Assembly (NCBI GenBank): GCA_016213845.1
Contig: JACQZN010000056.1
Location: 1-64,000 of the forward strand
Direction of reading: 5' to 3'
DNA: 64,000 nt
From: Candidatus Wallbacteria bacterium
Lineage (GTDB): Bacteria > Muiribacteriota > UBA6191 > JACPRK01
Shown piece after piece: positions 1-7,835 of this stretch; the stretch's first letter is position 1, and every line of letters begins with the position of its first letter. The notes under the pieces were generated by a model, which did no database searches, had not been told where the DNA came from, and saw only the letters and a program-made list of their open reading frames with translations. The position numbers and the translations under genes were made by a program.

Positions 1-464
1 CCGACGCGCTCTACCAGCACCTCCACGGCACCGTCGGCCCCGTCGAGCTCTCCGACTGGATCATCACCCGCACCCCACCGCGCGAGCGCCGCCCCGACGA
101 GAACGAACGCACCTACCGCGAGTACCTCGAGCAGATCGAGTACGGCCTCTCCCACGGCTGCGTCCGCGTCAGCAACGAGAACATCCAGCGGCTGCGCAGG
201 CTCTGTCCCGTCGGCACCCGCGTCCACAAGATCTACTGCCTGGTCGAGCGCTTCGACGAAACGCCCCCGGCCGCATCAGAGGCCCCTTCGGCCCAGGGCC
301 CGGCCGGCCACCCGCGCGTAACCGTCAAGTACTACCCCAACATCTACCGCTACGACGACATCGACAACGGCGAGTACTGGCCCGAACGCGCCCAGCTCGT
401 CGAGTACCACCACCCCGAGGACAACGAGCAGCTCGGCCCCGCCCTCCCCAGGAGCGAGGACTGA
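1..464 (+). CDS. L,D-transpeptidase (YkuD), C-terminal part
   Basis: This is the 3' end of a gene that starts before the window, so it has no start codon and is missing from the ORF track. Reading from base 3 gives about 153 codons to the TGA. The peptide has a HGT motif near residue 8 and, about 55 residues later, SHGCVRVSN, which is the YkuD catalytic signature (SHGC[VI]R with the nucleophilic Cys). The family crosslinks peptidoglycan stem peptides (3-3 links) or attaches proteins to peptidoglycan in the periplasm. After the catalytic core there is a hydrophilic tail rich in Tyr, Asp and Glu. The family call is firm; the specific role is unknown because the N-terminus is not visible. Confidence 0.88.
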   Translation, partial: DALYQHLHGTVGPVELSDWIITRTPPRERRPDENERTYREYLEQIEYGLSHGCVRVSNENIQRLRRLCPVGTRVHKIYCLVERFDETPPAASEAPSAQGPAGHPRVTVKYYPNIYRYDDIDNGEYWPERAQLVEYHHPEDNEQLGPALPRSED

Positions 465-476
465 CGGGCTCGCGGC

Positions 477-1514
477 CTACAGCCCGGAGCCGCTCTGCAT
501 CTTGGCGATGGCGACCTGCGGGTCGACCAGGCCGTTCTGCATCAGCTCTTTCAAGCTGCCGTCCATCGAGATCATGCCGTCGCGGCGGCTGGTCTGGATG
601 ACGTTCGTGATCATGTGCGTCTTGCCCTCGCGGATGAGGTTGGCAACGGCGGGCGTCATCAGCATGATCTCGCGCGCGGCGACGCGCCCCTTGCCGCCGG
701 CGGCCGGCAGAAGCTGCTGACTGACGACGGCCTTCAAGCTCATCGAGAGCTGCACGCGCACCTGCTGCTGCTGGTAGGGCGGAAAGACGTCGACGATGCG
801 GTCCACGGTCTGGGCCGCCGACTGCGTGTGCAGGGTCGAGAAGACCAGGTGGCCGGTCTCTGCCAGCGTGATGGCGGCGGCAATGGTCTCCAGGTCTCGC
901 ATCTCGCCGACCAGGATCACGTCGGGGTCCTGGCGCAGCACGTACTTGAGGGCGTTGGCGAAGCTGAGCGTGTCGTTGCCGACCTCGCGCTGGTCGACAC
1001 AGCTCTGCTTGTGCGGGTGGACGAACTCGATCGGGTCCTCGATCGTCACGATGTGCGCGCGACGCTCCTTGTTCACCTTGTCGATGACCGCCGCCAGCGT
1101 CGTCGATTTGCCGCTGCCCGTCGGCCCCGTCACCAGCACCAGCCCGCGCGGGTAGTTGGCGAACTCGTGCACGACGGGCGGTAGCCCGAGCGTGTCGATC
1201 GACGGGATCTTGCTCATGATCGTCCGGAACGCGGCGCCCACGTAGCCCTGCTGGCGATAGGCGTTGATGCGGAACCGGCCCACGTTCTTGATCGAGATCG
1301 AGAGATCGAGCTCCAGCGTCTCCTCGAACTTCGCCTTCTGCTCGTCGTCCAGCAGCGCGTAGATCATGCGCTTGGAGAGCTCCGGCGTGAGGATCTCCTC
1401 GCCGTAGGGCTGCAGGTCCCCGCGATACCGGATCATCGGCGGGATGCCGACGGAGAAGATGATGTCCGAGCCGCCGTTCTTCACGGCCGTGGCGAGCAGT
1501 TCGATAATCTCCAT
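477..1514 (-). CDS. pilT: Twitching motility / pilus retraction ATPase PilT
   Basis: This 345-residue protein has the normal PilT length. Motifs appear in order: Walker A GPTGSGKST, Asp box TIEDPIEFVH, Walker B VGEMRD, His box HLVFSTLHT, and the C-terminal PilT-type segment VANLIREGKT. The family forms a cytoplasmic hexamer at the base of type IV pili and powers depolymerisation of the pilin fibre. An AAAGG-like ribosome site lies just upstream of the ATG, and an extended -10 (TGTTATACT) lies about 37 bases upstream. It is divergent from the HEAT-repeat gene, and a second PilT paralogue lies 2.7 kb away. No pilin or pilus assembly genes are in the window. PilU is the main alternative name. 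Confidence 0.95.
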   Translation of the reverse strand: MEIIELLATAVKNGGSDIIFSVGIPPMIRYRGDLQPYGEEILTPELSKRMIYALLDDEQKAKFEETLELDLSISIKNVGRFRINAYRQQGYVGAAFRTIMSKIPSIDTLGLPPVVHEFANYPRGLVLVTGPTGSGKSTTLAAVIDKVNKERRAHIVTIEDPIEFVHPHKQSCVDQREVGNDTLSFANALKYVLRQDPDVILVGEMRDLETIAAAITLAETGHLVFSTLHTQSAAQTVDRIVDVFPPYQQQQVRVQLSMSLKAVVSQQLLPAAGGKGRVAAREIMLMTPAVANLIREGKTHMITNVIQTSRRDGMISMDGSLKELMQNGLVDPQVAIAKMQSGSGL

Positions 1515-1550
1515 GCGCCTTTTCCGGTCACGGGTTGACGGGCGGTGGCG

Positions 1551-1559
1551 AGTATAACA
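1551..1559 (-). promoter_or_regulatory. Extended -10 promoter for pilT
   Basis: The reverse strand reads TGTTATACT, that is TG-N-TATACT, about 37 bases before the pilT ATG. No convincing -35 is visible, as expected for extended -10 promoters. The same TG-N-TANNNT pattern recurs upstream of several other genes here. Confidence 0.5.
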
Positions 1560-1572
1560 CGCCCTCCGCGCG

Positions 1573-1581
1573 TGCTAAGAT
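1573..1581 (+). promoter_or_regulatory. Extended -10 promoter for the HEAT-repeat gene
   Basis: TGCTAAGAT matches TG-N-TANNNT. It overlaps the first candidate ATG (1580), which argues for the second ATG at 1592 and a very short 5' leader. It forms a divergent pair with the pilT promoter. Confidence 0.45.
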
Positions 1582-1591
1582 GCCTCTCGCC

Positions 1592-3187
1592 ATGCCCCTT
1601 TCCCGCGAGCTGGAGCTGTTGGCCGAGCAGCTCAAGAGCCCGGACCGGATGGTCCGGATGCGCGCGCTCGTGCTGATGGTGAACAAGGGCGATACGTCGC
1701 TGGAGCCGCTGCTTTCCAAGCTGGCCGCCAAGGACGAGAGCCCCGAGATCCGCTACTACGCCAAGAAGGCGATCAACATGCTCGCCACCCGGACCGCCCC
1801 GGCCCAGGCCCCGAGCGAGCCGAAAGCGTACGTGCGGCCCGCCGCCCTGGAAGGGCCCGCCCCCGCCGCGCCCGCAAAGCCGACCCCGGACGACGTGCGG
1901 CGCATGATCCTCCTGGGTGATGTCCGGCAGAAGGTCATGGGCCTCAAGCTGGCCTGCGAGCTCGACCTCAAGGCCGTCTCGCCCGACATCGGCGAAATGC
2001 TTCGCAAGGAGACGGACCCCGTCGCCCTCTCTGCCGCCGCCATCGCCGCGGGACGCCTGGGCGGCCCCTCCCACAGCCGCAAGCTGGTCGACCTGCTCGA
2101 ACACGCCGACCCGCGTGTGCGCGCCAACGCCGTCGACGGCCTAGAGGCCACGGGCGACGGCGCGGTCTTCCCGTACCTGATCCGCTGCCTGCGCGACGAG
2201 GACAACCGCTGCCGCGCCAACGCCGCCCGCGCCTTGCGCTCCTACGGCCCCGTGAACCAGAAGGAGACGCTGCGGCTGATGCTCGAGAGCGACGAGGTCT
2301 GGATGCAGGACTCCGCCGTCTACGTGCTCGGGTTCCTCAGCGACCCGGGCGCCTTCGCGCTCTTCAACATCGCCCTCCGAAGCCCGCACAAGGTCGTGCG
2401 CGAGCAGGTCCGCCTGTCACTTTCGCGCCTCAAGGAGAAGGGCAACGAACGCGCCGGCGACCTCCTCGCCCGGCTGGGCGGCGAACGCCAGGGGCGCTCG
2501 GAAGAGGAGCTCTTCGAACGGTTGTCCAAGGTCACGGCCGATATCAAGCTGCCGACCCTCGCGCCCCCCGCGGAACCTCCCTCGCCGCCGGTAGAGGCTG
2601 CTGAGGCCCCGGCACCGCCCGTTGCCGCACCCGCCGCCCAGTCGGAGGCCGCGCCCGCGCCCGAGATGCCCGCGGCCCCCGTGCCCACCGCCGAAGCCGC
2701 CCCGCCCGAGGAGCCTCCCGAGCTTCCGGAACCCCACAAGGAATCGAAGACCTCGCAGTTCTTCCGGCCCGCCCCCAAGCGCCAGGTCCGGCGCAAGTCT
2801 GCCGAGGATGCGCTGGCGGCACTGTCGGCGGTGCAGCAGGCAGAGGTCGCGGACCTCGACTTCCTCGTCAAGGACGAGCTGCGCCAGGACCGCGCCTACA
2901 CGCGCCTGACGGATGCCTTTTCGGACGCGCCGCTGGACCGCGAAGAGCTGGTGCTCACCCGAAGTCAGCGCGCGGCGCTGGCGCTGCTGAACCTGGGCGA
3001 CGTCAAGGACGAGGGCGGCGGGGAGCCCCTCCCCCAGCAGCGCGAGGAGCATCGGATGGAGCAGGCCCGCGAGCGGCTGGCCGAGAACCTGAAAGACCTC
3101 CGGGGCGCCTCGTCGCTGGCGGAGGCGATCAGCGACAAGCTCGCGCGCGAGGACTCCATCTTCGAGCGGCTCAAGGCGCTGGCCTAG
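1592..3187 (+). CDS. HEAT-repeat protein with Pro/Ala-rich linker
   Basis: This protein of about 531 residues has three zones. Residues 1 to about 290 contain repeated helical HEAT-like units (for example MVRMRALVLMV, IRYYAKKAI, VRANAVDGLEATGD, CRANAARALRSYG). Next comes a low-complexity linker rich in Pro, Ala and Glu (about 320-390), and then a charged, probably helical C-terminal region. HEAT repeats are protein-protein scaffolds. Its divergent position beside pilT, with pilT2 downstream, suggests a role in pilus or motility regulation, but this is inference. The track start at 1535 precedes the probable promoter. ATGs at 1580 and 1592 are both in frame, and 1592 is preferred because the -10 overlaps the first. 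Confidence 0.8.
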   Translation: MPLSRELELLAEQLKSPDRMVRMRALVLMVNKGDTSLEPLLSKLAAKDESPEIRYYAKKAINMLATRTAPAQAPSEPKAYVRPAALEGPAPAAPAKPTPDDVRRMILLGDVRQKVMGLKLACELDLKAVSPDIGEMLRKETDPVALSAAAIAAGRLGGPSHSRKLVDLLEHADPRVRANAVDGLEATGDGAVFPYLIRCLRDEDNRCRANAARALRSYGPVNQKETLRLMLESDEVWMQDSAVYVLGFLSDPGAFALFNIALRSPHKVVREQVRLSLSRLKEKGNERAGDLLARLGGERQGRSEEELFERLSKVTADIKLPTLAPPAEPPSPPVEAAEAPAPPVAAPAAQSEAAPAPEMPAAPVPTAEAAPPEEPPELPEPHKESKTSQFFRPAPKRQVRRKSAEDALAALSAVQQAEVADLDFLVKDELRQDRAYTRLTDAFSDAPLDREELVLTRSQRAALALLNLGDVKDEGGGEPLPQQREEHRMEQARERLAENLKDLRGASSLAEAISDKLAREDSIFERLKALA

Positions 3188-3188
3188 C

Positions 3189-3215
3189 GGCCTTCGACGA
3201 GCTCAGGCCGAACGG
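3189..3215. repeat. REP-like palindromic element
   Basis: The intergenic sequence CCTTCGACGAGCTCAGGCCG has complementary arms GGCCT and AGGCC. It resembles the CTTCGACAAGCTCAGG-type palindromes scattered in many high-GC bacterial genomes. It lies between two convergent genes, where it could help end transcription. A related copy is at 50797-50814. Confidence 0.55.
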
Positions 3216-3244
3216 TTCCCCAAGGGAGCCAATCGCCGGCGCTC

Positions 3245-4035
3245 CTAGTAGGTGATGTAGACGCGCTGGTGGCGTTCCTTGGCTTCGCGCTCTTCGACCA
3301 TGCGAGCGTTCTCGACGGCGGTGGCGACCTGGGTGGCGACGCCGGCCACCAGGTTCTCGTCGTCGTTGGAGAAGGGCTCGCCCGAGTCCTTGTTGCCCAG
3401 GACGATGGCGCCGATGGCGACGTCGTTGGAGACCAGCGGGCAGAGCAGCATGCTCGAGGTCTCGAATCCGGCGCGCGAGGGGAGCGCCTGGGGATCGCCT
3501 TCGAAACGCATCGGCGCCTTGCGTTCGAAAATGGTTCCGAGGAAGCCCTCGTCGAGCCGCAGCCGGAAGAGCGCCTCTTCCTCCACTGTGTAGCCCGTGA
3601 CGTGCTTGGTCTCTAGCTCCGACGAGTACGGGTTGACCAGTACGAGCAGGCCGCGCTTCACGCCGAGCGTCTCAGTGACGCGCTCCATGATGTCCTCGGC
3701 CATCGTCGTCAGGTCCCGCACGGAGCCGATGATCTTGCCCGTGTCGTAGAGCGTGAGCGCGGCTCCTGGTCGAGGAGTGCCATCTCGCCGAAAAAGGCGT
3801 CCTTGCCGACGACGGCCAGGACCTTCTCGTTCATGTCGTCCCAGTCGATGACCTTGGTGATGGAGAGCTCGCCGGACCCGACGATGTAGAGCGCGTCACC
3901 CGGATCGCGTTCCCGGTAGACGATCTCGCCGGGGCCCAGATCGAGGACCTCGACATGCTTGGCCAGGAACTCGAGCGATTTCTCGTCGAGCTCCCTGAAC
4001 AGCGGGACCAGGCGCAGAGAAGCGGTGTCAACCAT
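3245..4035 (-). pseudogene. cNMP-binding / GAF regulator broken by a frameshift
   Basis: Two reading frames together make one plausible protein. From the ATG at 4035 (ribosome site AAAGGA eight bases upstream), about 90 residues encode a cyclic-nucleotide-binding fold, including LGPGEIVYRERDPGDALYIV and GEMALLDQEPRS. The frame then drifts into nonsense, while the neighbouring frame continues ALTLYDTGKIIGSVRDL and a GAF domain to the stop at 3245. The 791-base span is not a multiple of three, and the last strand and following helix of the cNMP domain are absent. This looks like an internal deletion with frame loss, either a real mutation or an assembly error. The ORF track shows only fragments (3245-3721 and the end of 3709-5304). 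The intact product would be a cytoplasmic sensor next to the pilT genes. Confidence 0.65.
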
Positions 4036-4078
4036 GTCGCTCGTCCTTTCGTACCCTCCGAATCGCGCTTCGCCGCCC

Positions 4079-4087
4079 ATTGTAACA
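4079..4087 (-). promoter_or_regulatory. Extended -10 promoter for the cNMP/GAF gene
   Basis: The reverse strand reads TGTTACAAT (TG-N-TACAAT), about 44 bases before the ATG at 4035. It matches the extended -10 seen at pilT and elsewhere in the window. Confidence 0.45.
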
Positions 4088-4173
4088 CCGGATTTCACCT
4101 CGGGGCTTCGCAGGCAGTTGCGCAGGACAGGAGGCGACCCGCATACTCCTGGATGGCCCGGGAGGCAACCGTT

Positions 4174-5241
4174 ATGGATATCAAGCAACTGCTGACGGCG
4201 ATGCTGGAGCGGAAGGGGTCGGACCTGCACATCCGGGTCGGAAGCCCCGCGCGCGCCCGCATCCGGGGCGGACTGCAGGCTGTCTCGGACGGCCCCATGA
4301 CCGACCAGGACGTCATCGCCATCCTCAAGACGATCCTGTCGCCAGCGGAGCTGAAGCGGCTCGTGGAGCACGCCGACATCGACGTCCTCTACGTCTGCCC
4401 GGACGTCGGCCGGTTCCGCACCAACGTCTTCCGGACCCTCGGGCAGTACGGCCTGGTGATGCGCCACATCCCCACCAACATCCCCTCCATCGAGAAGCTG
4501 GGGCTGCCGCCCGTGCTCAAGCAGCTGGCCGGCGTGGAGCGCGGCATCGTGGTCGTCACCGGCACCACCGGCAGCGGCAAATCGACGACCCTGGCCGCGA
4601 TGATCGACTACATCAACGAGAACGAGGAGTGCAACATCATCACGGTCGAGGACCCCGTCGAGTTCGTCCACACGAGCAAGAAGAGCCTCATCTCCCACCG
4701 CAGCCTGGGCACGGACGTCCCCTCCTTCAAGCACGCTCTCAAGTACGTCCTGCGCCAGGACCCCGACGTCATCCTCATCGGCGAGATGCGCGACTTCGAG
4801 ACCATCGCCGCAGCCGTCGAGGCCGCCGAAACTGGCCACCTCGTCTTCTCCACCCTCCACACGACCAATTGCAGTCAAACGGTCGAACGAATCCTCAATA
4901 CCTACCCCGGCGAGCTCCACGACCAGGTGCGCCTGCAGCTCTCGCTCAACCTCCAGGGCGTGGTCAGCCAGCGCCTCATCCCGACCAAGGACGGCAAGGG
5001 CCGCGTCGCCGCGCTGGAGATCATGGTGAGTACGCCGTCCGTGAAGAAGCACCTCCTCGAGGGCTCCATCGGAGCGCTCTACAAGGACATCGAGGACGGC
5101 GGCACCGAGGGCATGCAGTCCTTCAACCAGGTGCTGGGCCGGCTCTTCGCAGACGGCAAGATCTCGATCGAGGAAGCGCTCAACGCCGCCAGCCGCCCCG
5201 ACGAGCTGAAGCTTCGCATGAAGATGGAAGGCCTGATCTAG
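4174..5241 (+). CDS. Second PilT/PilU-type pilus ATPase
   Basis: This 355-residue protein is a clear paralogue of the first PilT. Walker A is TGTTGSGKST, the Asp box ITVEDPVEFVH, Walker B IGEMRD and the His box HLVFSTLHT, so it should be an active hexameric retraction-type ATPase. The track extends the ORF to 3955, but ATG 4174 has a good ribosome site (GGGAGG about nine bases upstream) and gives MDIKQLL, matching family N-termini. The C-terminus (EEALNAASRPDELKLRMKMEGLI) resembles PilU-like paralogues more than classical PilT; that is a tentative judgement. It is divergent from the broken cNMP/GAF gene. Confidence 0.92.
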   Translation: MDIKQLLTAMLERKGSDLHIRVGSPARARIRGGLQAVSDGPMTDQDVIAILKTILSPAELKRLVEHADIDVLYVCPDVGRFRTNVFRTLGQYGLVMRHIPTNIPSIEKLGLPPVLKQLAGVERGIVVVTGTTGSGKSTTLAAMIDYINENEECNIITVEDPVEFVHTSKKSLISHRSLGTDVPSFKHALKYVLRQDPDVILIGEMRDFETIAAAVEAAETGHLVFSTLHTTNCSQTVERILNTYPGELHDQVRLQLSLNLQGVVSQRLIPTKDGKGRVAALEIMVSTPSVKKHLLEGSIGALYKDIEDGGTEGMQSFNQVLGRLFADGKISIEEALNAASRPDELKLRMKMEGLI

Positions 5242-5266
5242 TGATCGGCCCGAGGAGGGTTCCGTA

Positions 5267-6136
5267 ATGCAGGACTGGATGGAGCTGCACTTCGGGATGA
5301 CCACGCAGCGGTTCTGCGATCTCCTTCAGGAGACAATCCAGAAGCTCTCGGACGCCCTGCGCGCCCCCGATCGCCACGATCCGCTTCGCATCGACATGGC
5401 CCGCGGTGCGCTCAAGATCCTCACCAAGGGACCCCACTTCGTCCCGCGGGAGCGCAAGATGGCCTATGTCGACGACCTTCTGCATCTGCTGGTCGCGCGC
5501 GAGGCGCTCTACCCGGGCGACGTCAAGCGCGGCGTCTTCGAGGCCATCTGCGTCGGAATGCCCGACCCGCCCCGCAAGAAGCTGATGGACCTCTCGACCC
5601 ACATCTCCGAGGGCGCCCCCGATTGCTCCGACGAGGAGCTCCTGGAGCTGGCCGAGAAGGAGCTCGAGCTGATCCGCTGGCGGCAGCCCAGGCGGCTGGC
5701 CATCTATCAGCGGCTCGTCGGCTCCTTCTGCCTGCTGGCCGTGGGGGCGATCATCTGGTACGGCAACCAGTACCTGATCGCCCAGAAGATGCTGGAACCC
5801 CGCTGGCTCTGGCTCTGCACCGGGCTGGCCTGGTTCTGGGTCCTCACGGCCAACACGCTGCTCTTCATCCTTTTCTTGCGGCCGCCGCCCTCGGAGTTCG
5901 GACCCGAGCTGGTCGACCTATCTTCGGAGAACGAGTCGCAAGTTCTTTTCATCGCCAACGCGATGCTGCGCCACGTCACCGAGCTCTACGTGAAGCAGCC
6001 GCTGATGGCCGCGGGCGCCGCGGCAGGCAGCTGGTACTTCGCCTTCTGGACGCTCTGGCACGGCCAGCGGACGGTGGAGTGGGCGCTGGGTGTGCTTCGG
6101 CATTGGGGCTACCTCTTCTGGAAATGGATTCACTGA
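5267..6136 (+). CDS. Hypothetical membrane protein downstream of PilT2
   Basis: This protein of 289 residues has no recognised family. The first 140 residues are hydrophilic and mostly helical. Three hydrophobic stretches follow: about 148-168 (GSFCLLAVGAIIWYG), 178-203 (WLWLCTGLAWFWVLTANTLLF) and 244-262 (MAAGAAAGSWYFAFWTLW). The gene starts 25 bases after pilT2, so co-transcription is likely. It overlaps the start of the gamma-glutamyltransferase gene by 13 bases. A role as a membrane partner of the pilus ATPase is possible but rests only on position. Confidence 0.75.
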   Translation: MQDWMELHFGMTTQRFCDLLQETIQKLSDALRAPDRHDPLRIDMARGALKILTKGPHFVPRERKMAYVDDLLHLLVAREALYPGDVKRGVFEAICVGMPDPPRKKLMDLSTHISEGAPDCSDEELLELAEKELELIRWRQPRRLAIYQRLVGSFCLLAVGAIIWYGNQYLIAQKMLEPRWLWLCTGLAWFWVLTANTLLFILFLRPPPSEFGPELVDLSSENESQVLFIANAMLRHVTELYVKQPLMAAGAAAGSWYFAFWTLWHGQRTVEWALGVLRHWGYLFWKWIH

Positions 6137-7782
6137 GTTCCAACACGGTACCGGCAGCGGCTCGCCTGCTCGCGGCGGCTCTCATCTGGCTCTGCTGCTG
6201 CGCCGGGGAGCTCGCGGCCGCGGGCGCCGTGGCGGTCCACGCGATGGTGGCGACGGACCACGAGCTGGCTAGCGAAGCCGCGTGCGACGTCCTGCGCGAG
6301 GGTGGCACGGCGATGGATGCCGCCGTCACGGCCGCCTATGTCCTGGGCGTGGTCAACCCGCAGTCCTCGGGGCTGGGCGGCGGCGGATTCTTGGTGGCCT
6401 ACGACGCCGCCACCGGCCGCACGCACGCGCTGGAGTATCGCGACCGCGCGCCTTCGGGGACCGCCGAGCTGCTCGCCAGCGGACGCGCCCGTCCGCAGCT
6501 TTCGGGCGGTCTCGCGGCGTCGGTTCCGTGTGAGGTAGTCGGCCTGGAGGCCGCGCGCAAGCGGTTCGGCAGGCTTCCCCGCGCCCGGCTGCTGGCGCCG
6601 GCGATCCGGCTGGCGCGCGAAGGCTTCCCGACAGGCCGGCTGCTGGCCGACATGGCGCGAGCGTACTCGGACCAGCGCTCCCGCGGGGCCGAGCTCGATC
6701 GGCTTCTGATCGGCCCGGACGGACGCTCGATGGTCCGGGGCGAGACCTTCTGGCAGCCGGAGCTGGCCAGCACCCTGGAGCGAATCGCTCGCGAGGGCGC
6801 CGACGCGGTGATGGCCGGGCCCGTGGCGCGGGCCATCGCCCTGGCGGTCAACGCCCACGGTGGCCGGATGTCGCAGTCCGACTTCGACGCGATGGCTGCG
6901 CACTGGGTGGAGCCGCTGGCCGCGCGGTATCGCGACTGCCAGATCTTCGCGATGCCCCCGCCGGCCTCCGGGGCCGCCGTGCTGATGGCCCTGCGGCTCT
7001 TCGAGCCGACCCCGGCCCGCACGCTGGGACCGTACGCGCCGTCGCGCGTGGCGGCGCTGGCGAGTGCGATCCACCACGGGGTCCGGGCCAAGCGGCGCCA
7101 CCTGGGCGACCCGGCCTTCGGCCCGATTCCCCTGGAGCTCTTCCTATCCGGAGCCAATCCGTCCGTTGACTCCGGGACCACTCGAGACGACGAGGAGCCC
7201 GAAGAAGAGGGGCACACGACCAACGTCTGCGTCGTCGACGCAATCGGCAACGCGGTGGCAATGACGATGTCGCTGGGCGCCCCCTTCGGCAGTCACATCC
7301 TGGTGCCGGGCACGGGCATCGTCCTCTCCAACCACATCGCCGACTTCAGCCCGCGGCCCTTCGAGCCCAACGCCTACGGCACCCGCTACGGTCCGGGCAA
7401 CACCATCGCGCCTCTCAAGGCGGCCGTCTCGGGTTCCACGCCGATGCTCGTCTTCCGCGGCGGCCGGCTGGCGCTGGCGATCGGCGGGTCCGGCAGCTCT
7501 CGCATCCCGCCAGCCGTGACGCAGTGCCTGGTCAACGTCGTCGACCACGGAATCCCCCCCGCCCAGGCTGTCGCGCTCCCCCGCTTTCAAGTCACGGGAG
7601 GCTCGGAGAAGATCTCCGTGGAGCCAACGTTTCCCGCCGCCACGCGGGCGGCGCTACGGCTCCTGGGCCACACCGTCCGCGAAGGCGTGAAGCGCTCCTC
7701 CGTAACCGCCATCGCCGTGCGCCCCGGCCTGCTCCTGGGCGCCAGCGACCCCCGCAAGTTCGGCGTCCCCGTCGGCTACTGA
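6124..7782 (+). CDS. Gamma-glutamyltransferase (glutathione hydrolase)
   Basis: This Ntn-hydrolase of about 552 residues transfers or hydrolyses the gamma-glutamyl group of glutathione and related peptides, usually in the periplasm. The N-terminus has a hydrophobic, Cys-containing export segment (ALIWLCCCAGELAAAG). The large-subunit signature GGTAMDAAVTAAYVLGVVNPQSSGLGGGGF is easily seen. The autoprocessing site is GHTTNVCVVD, with the first Thr as the new N-terminal nucleophile of the small subunit. The substrate-loop motif GSGSSRIP lies downstream. The track ORF from 5623 over-extends into the previous gene; ATG 6124 puts the signal peptide at the start. It probably shares a transcript with the upstream membrane protein. 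Confidence 0.93.
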   Translation: MDSLSSNTVPAAARLLAAALIWLCCCAGELAAAGAVAVHAMVATDHELASEAACDVLREGGTAMDAAVTAAYVLGVVNPQSSGLGGGGFLVAYDAATGRTHALEYRDRAPSGTAELLASGRARPQLSGGLAASVPCEVVGLEAARKRFGRLPRARLLAPAIRLAREGFPTGRLLADMARAYSDQRSRGAELDRLLIGPDGRSMVRGETFWQPELASTLERIAREGADAVMAGPVARAIALAVNAHGGRMSQSDFDAMAAHWVEPLAARYRDCQIFAMPPPASGAAVLMALRLFEPTPARTLGPYAPSRVAALASAIHHGVRAKRRHLGDPAFGPIPLELFLSGANPSVDSGTTRDDEEPEEEGHTTNVCVVDAIGNAVAMTMSLGAPFGSHILVPGTGIVLSNHIADFSPRPFEPNAYGTRYGPGNTIAPLKAAVSGSTPMLVFRGGRLALAIGGSGSSRIPPAVTQCLVNVVDHGIPPAQAVALPRFQVTGGSEKISVEPTFPAATRAALRLLGHTVREGVKRSSVTAIAVRPGLLLGASDPRKFGVPVGY

Positions 7783-7789
7783 GTCCCCT

Positions 7790-7831
7790 CCTCACGCCTC
7801 ACTCCTCAAGCCTCAAGCCTCATTCCTCACT
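7790..7831. repeat. Tandem 7-bp array (CCTCAAG family), six units
   Basis: Consecutive heptamers read CCTCACG, CCTCACT, CCTCAAG, CCTCAAG, CCTCATT, CCTCACT. The array fills almost the whole 53-base gap, starting 8 bases after the GGT stop codon and ending 4 bases before the GTG of the next gene. The same family recurs at 62266-62307 and a relative at 11717-11781. Confidence 0.85.
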
Positions 7832-7835
7832 ACTC

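Noticed and set aside
3709-5304. 531-codon minus-strand ORF read as one gene
   Set aside because: Only its last 110 or so residues (cNMP domain) look real; the rest is antisense to pilT2. It was split and used in the broken cNMP/GAF call.
7790-7831. CRISPR array at the short tandem repeats
   Set aside because: Units are 7 bp with no spacers and no cas genes; the same holds for the other arrays.
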